NCBI GenBank assembly: GCA_029204225.1 | Contig: CM055101.1 | Span: forward strand, 57,848,920-57,912,919 | Length of the DNA stretch: 64,000 nucleotides | Direction of reading: 5' to 3' | Source: Diphasiastrum complanatum | Taxonomy: Eukaryota; Streptophyta; Lycopodiopsida; Lycopodiales; Lycopodiaceae | Shown here: in pieces, positions 61,101 through 64,000 of the stretch | Position numbering within the stretch: the first letter of the stretch is position 1 | Layout: the number at the start of each line of letters is the position of its first letter | Notes under the pieces: model-generated | The model's database searches: none | What the model saw: only the letters and a program-made list of their open reading frames with translations | Told to the model about the DNA's origin: nothing | Program-made: the position numbers and the translations under genes

Positions 61101-61357
61101 GTACCGATTTGATAAAAGAAGCCAAGATAATGCTATTTTCTGAATTCGACATGACTGATCTAGGTGAAGCTTATTTCTGCCTTGGTATACAAATCCACAG
61201 AGATAGAAAAACAGAATTTGGTCTATATTACACAACAGAGGTACATCTACCATTACAGGAGTTCCTGAATACAAAAGGGCCCTATAAGAAATGCCACGTA
61301 ATGGACGAATTTGTTGAAATTAAAAATTATAATAAGTGTCTGACCGCAGTAGTTTGA
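58176..61357 (+). pseudogene. Ty1/copia element lacking its 3' end
   Basis: Plus strand: gag (KTSRDVWDIWNSLYDVRDVT, 58176-58712), zinc knuckle with a missing His (FCGYCKCNNQIKDC, about 58753), protease (WFLDFGATQHMTNQ, with DFG for DSG, 58920), pre-integrase (LLWHHRLGHLNHASVSNMSK, 59258-59461) and integrase core (DVVHTNICGPIQ, LRLDNKGEYISNEFKDYC, SQSNGLAERKNKT, 59489-59990). A frameshift follows. RT comprises DFKWIFKVKYNADGSINRRK (60540-60890), a frame break and LYVDDTLLFSNS with an intact YVDD (61040-61130), ending near 61320. No RNase H or 3' LTR. Integrase has His-to-Asn in the DIH-type motif (TNICG). Several stops. Confidence 0.88.
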
Positions 61358-61918
61358 ACACAAAATTGCTCTGGTGATAGTCATGGTTGCAGTCATGGTT
61401 AACTAAGGTTTCTCTCAGGAAAAATCATGCCTCGGGAGAAATAAACTCTTGGGAGAAGAGAGAGTGGGGGAAAGAATTGAAAAGAAGAGCACCAACTATA
61501 TTACACTATAGATGGAACAAACTAGAGGATAAATAGATGGACATCATTATAACATTTGCATCAATTAGCAGTCACCATCTTTGAATGCTACATAAAATGC
61601 CTACAACTCTCGAGAAAAAAGAGAGATGGCAAGATTTGAAAAGAAAAGAGCGGCAACCAAAATACACGGATTGAGAAAACTCAAAACTCAAACATAAAAA
61701 AATGAGCGACATGACAACATTTGAATCAAAGATCAATCTCATTCTTCAAGTGCTACATGAAATGATAAACTGGTATGTGAAATGTATAAAGGCGCTGAGT
61801 ATGTTTCATTTATTTATTTTTCTGTTGAATTGATATTGGATCAATCTACTTTTTCTTCTTAATAAAGATCCATATTCCATGCAGCATCCCAAATTATCTT
61901 TTGCTACTCAATTGATAT
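61358..61918. repeat. Diverged tandem pair of about 160-bp units
   Basis: 61460-61600 and 61619-61770 resemble each other (AGAGAGAGTGGGGGAAAG / AGAGAGATGGCAAGATTTG; ACATTTGCATCAATTAGCAG / ACATTTGAATCAAAGATCAA; TGCTACATAAAATG / TGCTACATGAAATG). No coding capacity. They lie between the broken copia end and the transposase-like gene and might be subterminal repeats of the latter, which is inference. Confidence 0.45.
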
Positions 61919-62426
61919 ATTTTGTCTGTCATGGAAAGAATGGTTTGCTAGGTTATTGTAAAAGATTAGAAGAATATGGTAACTAACATTGTTTAGAAGA
62001 TGTAATTAGACGTATATCTTCAGATTGTGCTCAAAAAGACAATATTTTACGAATAAAATTGCTAGAGAATGAGGTTCTCCAAAAAGAAAATGAAAATCTA
62101 CAAAATAATAGTGAGTTATTGCAAAAATCATAGTGAGTACAAGAAAAGAGATTGATCAAATAAAAATCGAATCGAATAATGGTCGTTCTGCATACTCACA
62201 ACTATTGAAAGATGTTGACTTGATAGGTAAAAAGGTAAAAACAAAAAAACAAAAGCGAGTGATCAACATAAATATTCAGAATTTGTCATCAACAGGAGGC
62301 TATCGGAAAGGAGAATTTATGCATTCAAGTAAGTTTTTGACTTTTGCCTTTGCAATCTTTTTTATACTTCAAGATTTCAGATCTTATATTGTTTTAGCAT
62401 GATTGTAAATTGCAACATTAATCCTC

Positions 62427-62457
<31 letters not shown>

Positions 62458-63951
62458 TTACAGATCTGCATTGGTTGGGAATCAAAATGTGAAAGACAAT
62501 GCTACTATAGACAAGTCTTTTGGCTCTGTGTTGACAACAAAATCAATTGAGTCATTGATGACCAATAATCGAAACAATCGTGTTAAGATAAAATTTGTTG
62601 GTGCATTAATGATTGAAGTAAAAAAAAAATCGACAATACTATAATTCTAGGAGCATGTGATTTTGCTGGAATAAGTAGAGATGCTTATGGCACCATATTT
62701 AAGATTATCAAATAAGCAAGCTTTGACGCTAGGTAGCGTTAAAAAATTTCCTATTCCACGACCATTTCAAATAAAATCAGAATGTGATTAAATGAATAGA
62801 GGAATTCAAAAGATTATAGGTGTTCCATTTCATATCAAGGAATCATATTAATCAAAGGACAAAAAATCCATGTCTTACAATCAGTCAAATAACTTGTTTG
62901 TCGATATGAATACGTTATTAAGATTTATTATACATTTCTATGATATTTCCACGAAAAAGAAAGACAGTAAGATAGTCTTGGTATTGAAGCTGGATGAATC
63001 AGAATTGATTAAAGGACAAAAAATGGAGAGAGTGAGTATAACACTCATGAATGGAGCACTTCAAAAGAATAACGATCAAGGAGATTTTAACTTCAGTGTT
63101 CAGTCCGAGAATGACATCTGGTGGTTGGCAGCCTTTGAGATATGATAATTTAAAATCTAATGAGTTTTGATATTGTATGTTACTTGGATTTGATATTGTT
63201 ATCAATTGACTAGTTTTTTGTCTATCCATTTTTTAGGTTTTAAAAGAAGATCATGACATCCTGTCATGGGTGTTTAGCAAAACAACATATCCCATAATCA
63301 TCAAAGAGCATATGGATGGGGAACTTTTCAATGTACCTGGAATAGGAGACTTCAAGAGAGAGTGGCATTTGGCTGGTGATTTGAAATCTTTAAAATGTAT
63401 GTTCAACGTTTCCCATGGACCAACCTCCAAAAATCCATGTTTATATTGTATGAAATCATCAAATGACATGACCAAGAATACAAGAATAACAAGAGACAAA
63501 GAGGATCCAAATTGGAAACCTGTTCTGCCAATTCCTCTACAAAACGTACATATTTACACTCTCCATGCTGAGGTTAGAATAATCGAAAAGCTTGCGTATT
63601 GTCACATATTATATGCTTGGAACACAAAGCCAGAATCATCTTCCAAGGAGGCTATTTCTAGATTAGAAGATGTTCTGTCTAAAGCAGGTCTCCATAAAGG
63701 ACATGTTAAAATACAAAAGGACTTTAAGCTTTCGGAAAAAAAAAAAATTTACCTTGCAAGCCAAGCATTGGCGGTGTAAAGGCACAAAGATTTTTATCAA
63801 ACCATTCAGGAAAGCCATCTAAGATGCGTTACTTAGTTTGGAGAGACATCATAGCTGCTACTCAAGATTTTGTTCATGATGGAGTAACAAGGGTAATGAA
63901 AGTTGAAGTATGGAAAAAATTAGATGATATGGTTAAAATATTATGAAAGGA
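61919..63951 (+). pseudogene. DDE transposase-like gene with RAG1/Transib-like motif order, spliced and decayed
   Basis: Broken plus-strand frames give a Cys/His stretch (CHGKNGLLGYC, 61927) and a coiled coil (LRIKLLENEVLQKENENLQN). A Lys-rich segment follows to a GTAAGT donor (62329) and an acceptor ending TTTTACAG (62463). The next exons read GACDFAGISRDAYGTIF (62650), IVLVLKLDESELIKGQKMER (candidate first Asp, 62993-62995) and QSENDIWWLAAFE. A second acceptor (TTTTTTAG, 63237) precedes VLKEDHDILSWVF, then HLAGDLKSLKCMFN (candidate second Asp, 63378-63380), CLYC (63438-63449), VHIYTLHAEVRI and, after a frameshift in an A-run near 63745, PSIGGVKAQRFL and MRYLVWRDIIAATQ. Asp ... Asp-19/20-CxxC ... 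LHxxxxxxxxx ... G--A--FL follows the RAG1/Transib core order. The expected final Glu region is weak or beyond the edge. The first intron does not close the frame exactly, so decay or a wrong boundary is likely. Confidence 0.55.
62427..62457. repeat. (TTA)n microsatellite
   Basis: About ten TTA units inside the first intron of the transposase-like gene, just before the acceptor. Confidence 0.95.
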
Positions 63952-64000
63952 AATATTTTCAAACAATGACTTGCTACTGCTCCAGAAACGTTGTGTTGAG

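Overview
The window looks like nuclear DNA of a land plant with a large, repeat-rich genome. It is AT-rich, nearly all recognisable coding sequence belongs to decayed retrotransposons, and the single clear host gene is a plant cytosolic class I small heat shock protein with plant-type GT-AG splicing. The species cannot be fixed from sequence alone. An intron inside the small heat shock gene and an unusual LINE with an endonuclease-like C-terminus lean towards a non-flowering plant (fern, lycophyte or bryophyte), but this is a weak inference. No rRNA, tRNA or CRISPR locus was found.

Layout. 1-5.1 kb: three Ty1/copia fragments, one (2594-5131, minus) inserted into the RNase H region of another. 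5.1-11.8 kb: sparse DNA with two or three unrecognised, possibly spliced gene remnants, a minus-strand copia element (8.1-9.8 kb) and an (AT)n tract. 11.8-17.8 kb: Ty3/gypsy gag and pol fragments joined to copia pieces, including a copia element whose integrase-RT part is inverted relative to its own RNase H and LTR. 17.8-20.0 kb: two nested chromodomain gypsy (chromovirus) 3' ends with LTRs. 20.0-24.2 kb: two LTRs with tRNA-Met-type primer sites but no coding interior. 24.3-26.5 kb: a LINE with RT and a zinc-knuckle/endonuclease-like C-terminus. 26.9-28.2 kb: a (CT)n tract and an 84-bp tandem array built on a TGACGGCC palindrome. 29.5-34.0 kb: a minus-strand copia element with primer site and 5' LTR inserted into another copia RT. 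35.5-43.4 kb: a copia composite with a 5' LTR, two partial internal copies, and a 3' end carrying a roughly 520-bp inversion. 43.4-48.2 kb: gypsy gag-pol remnant abutting a copia RNase H. 50.0-51.0 kb: the heat shock gene with heat shock elements, a TATA box, one intron and a late frameshift. 51.6-55.4 kb: LTRs and a GC-richer tandem-repeat leader. 58.2-61.4 kb: a copia element missing its 3' end. 61.9-64.0 kb: a spliced, decayed DDE-transposase-like gene whose order of motifs resembles the RAG1/Transib catalytic core; it runs off the right edge.

How it works together: the region is a graveyard of nested mobile elements rather than an operon or pathway. The two items of most interest are the RAG1/Transib-like gene at the right edge and the LINE at 24.3 kb. 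Among the retroelements, two copia copies with internal inversions and two with gag-to-integrase deletions record how the elements were broken.
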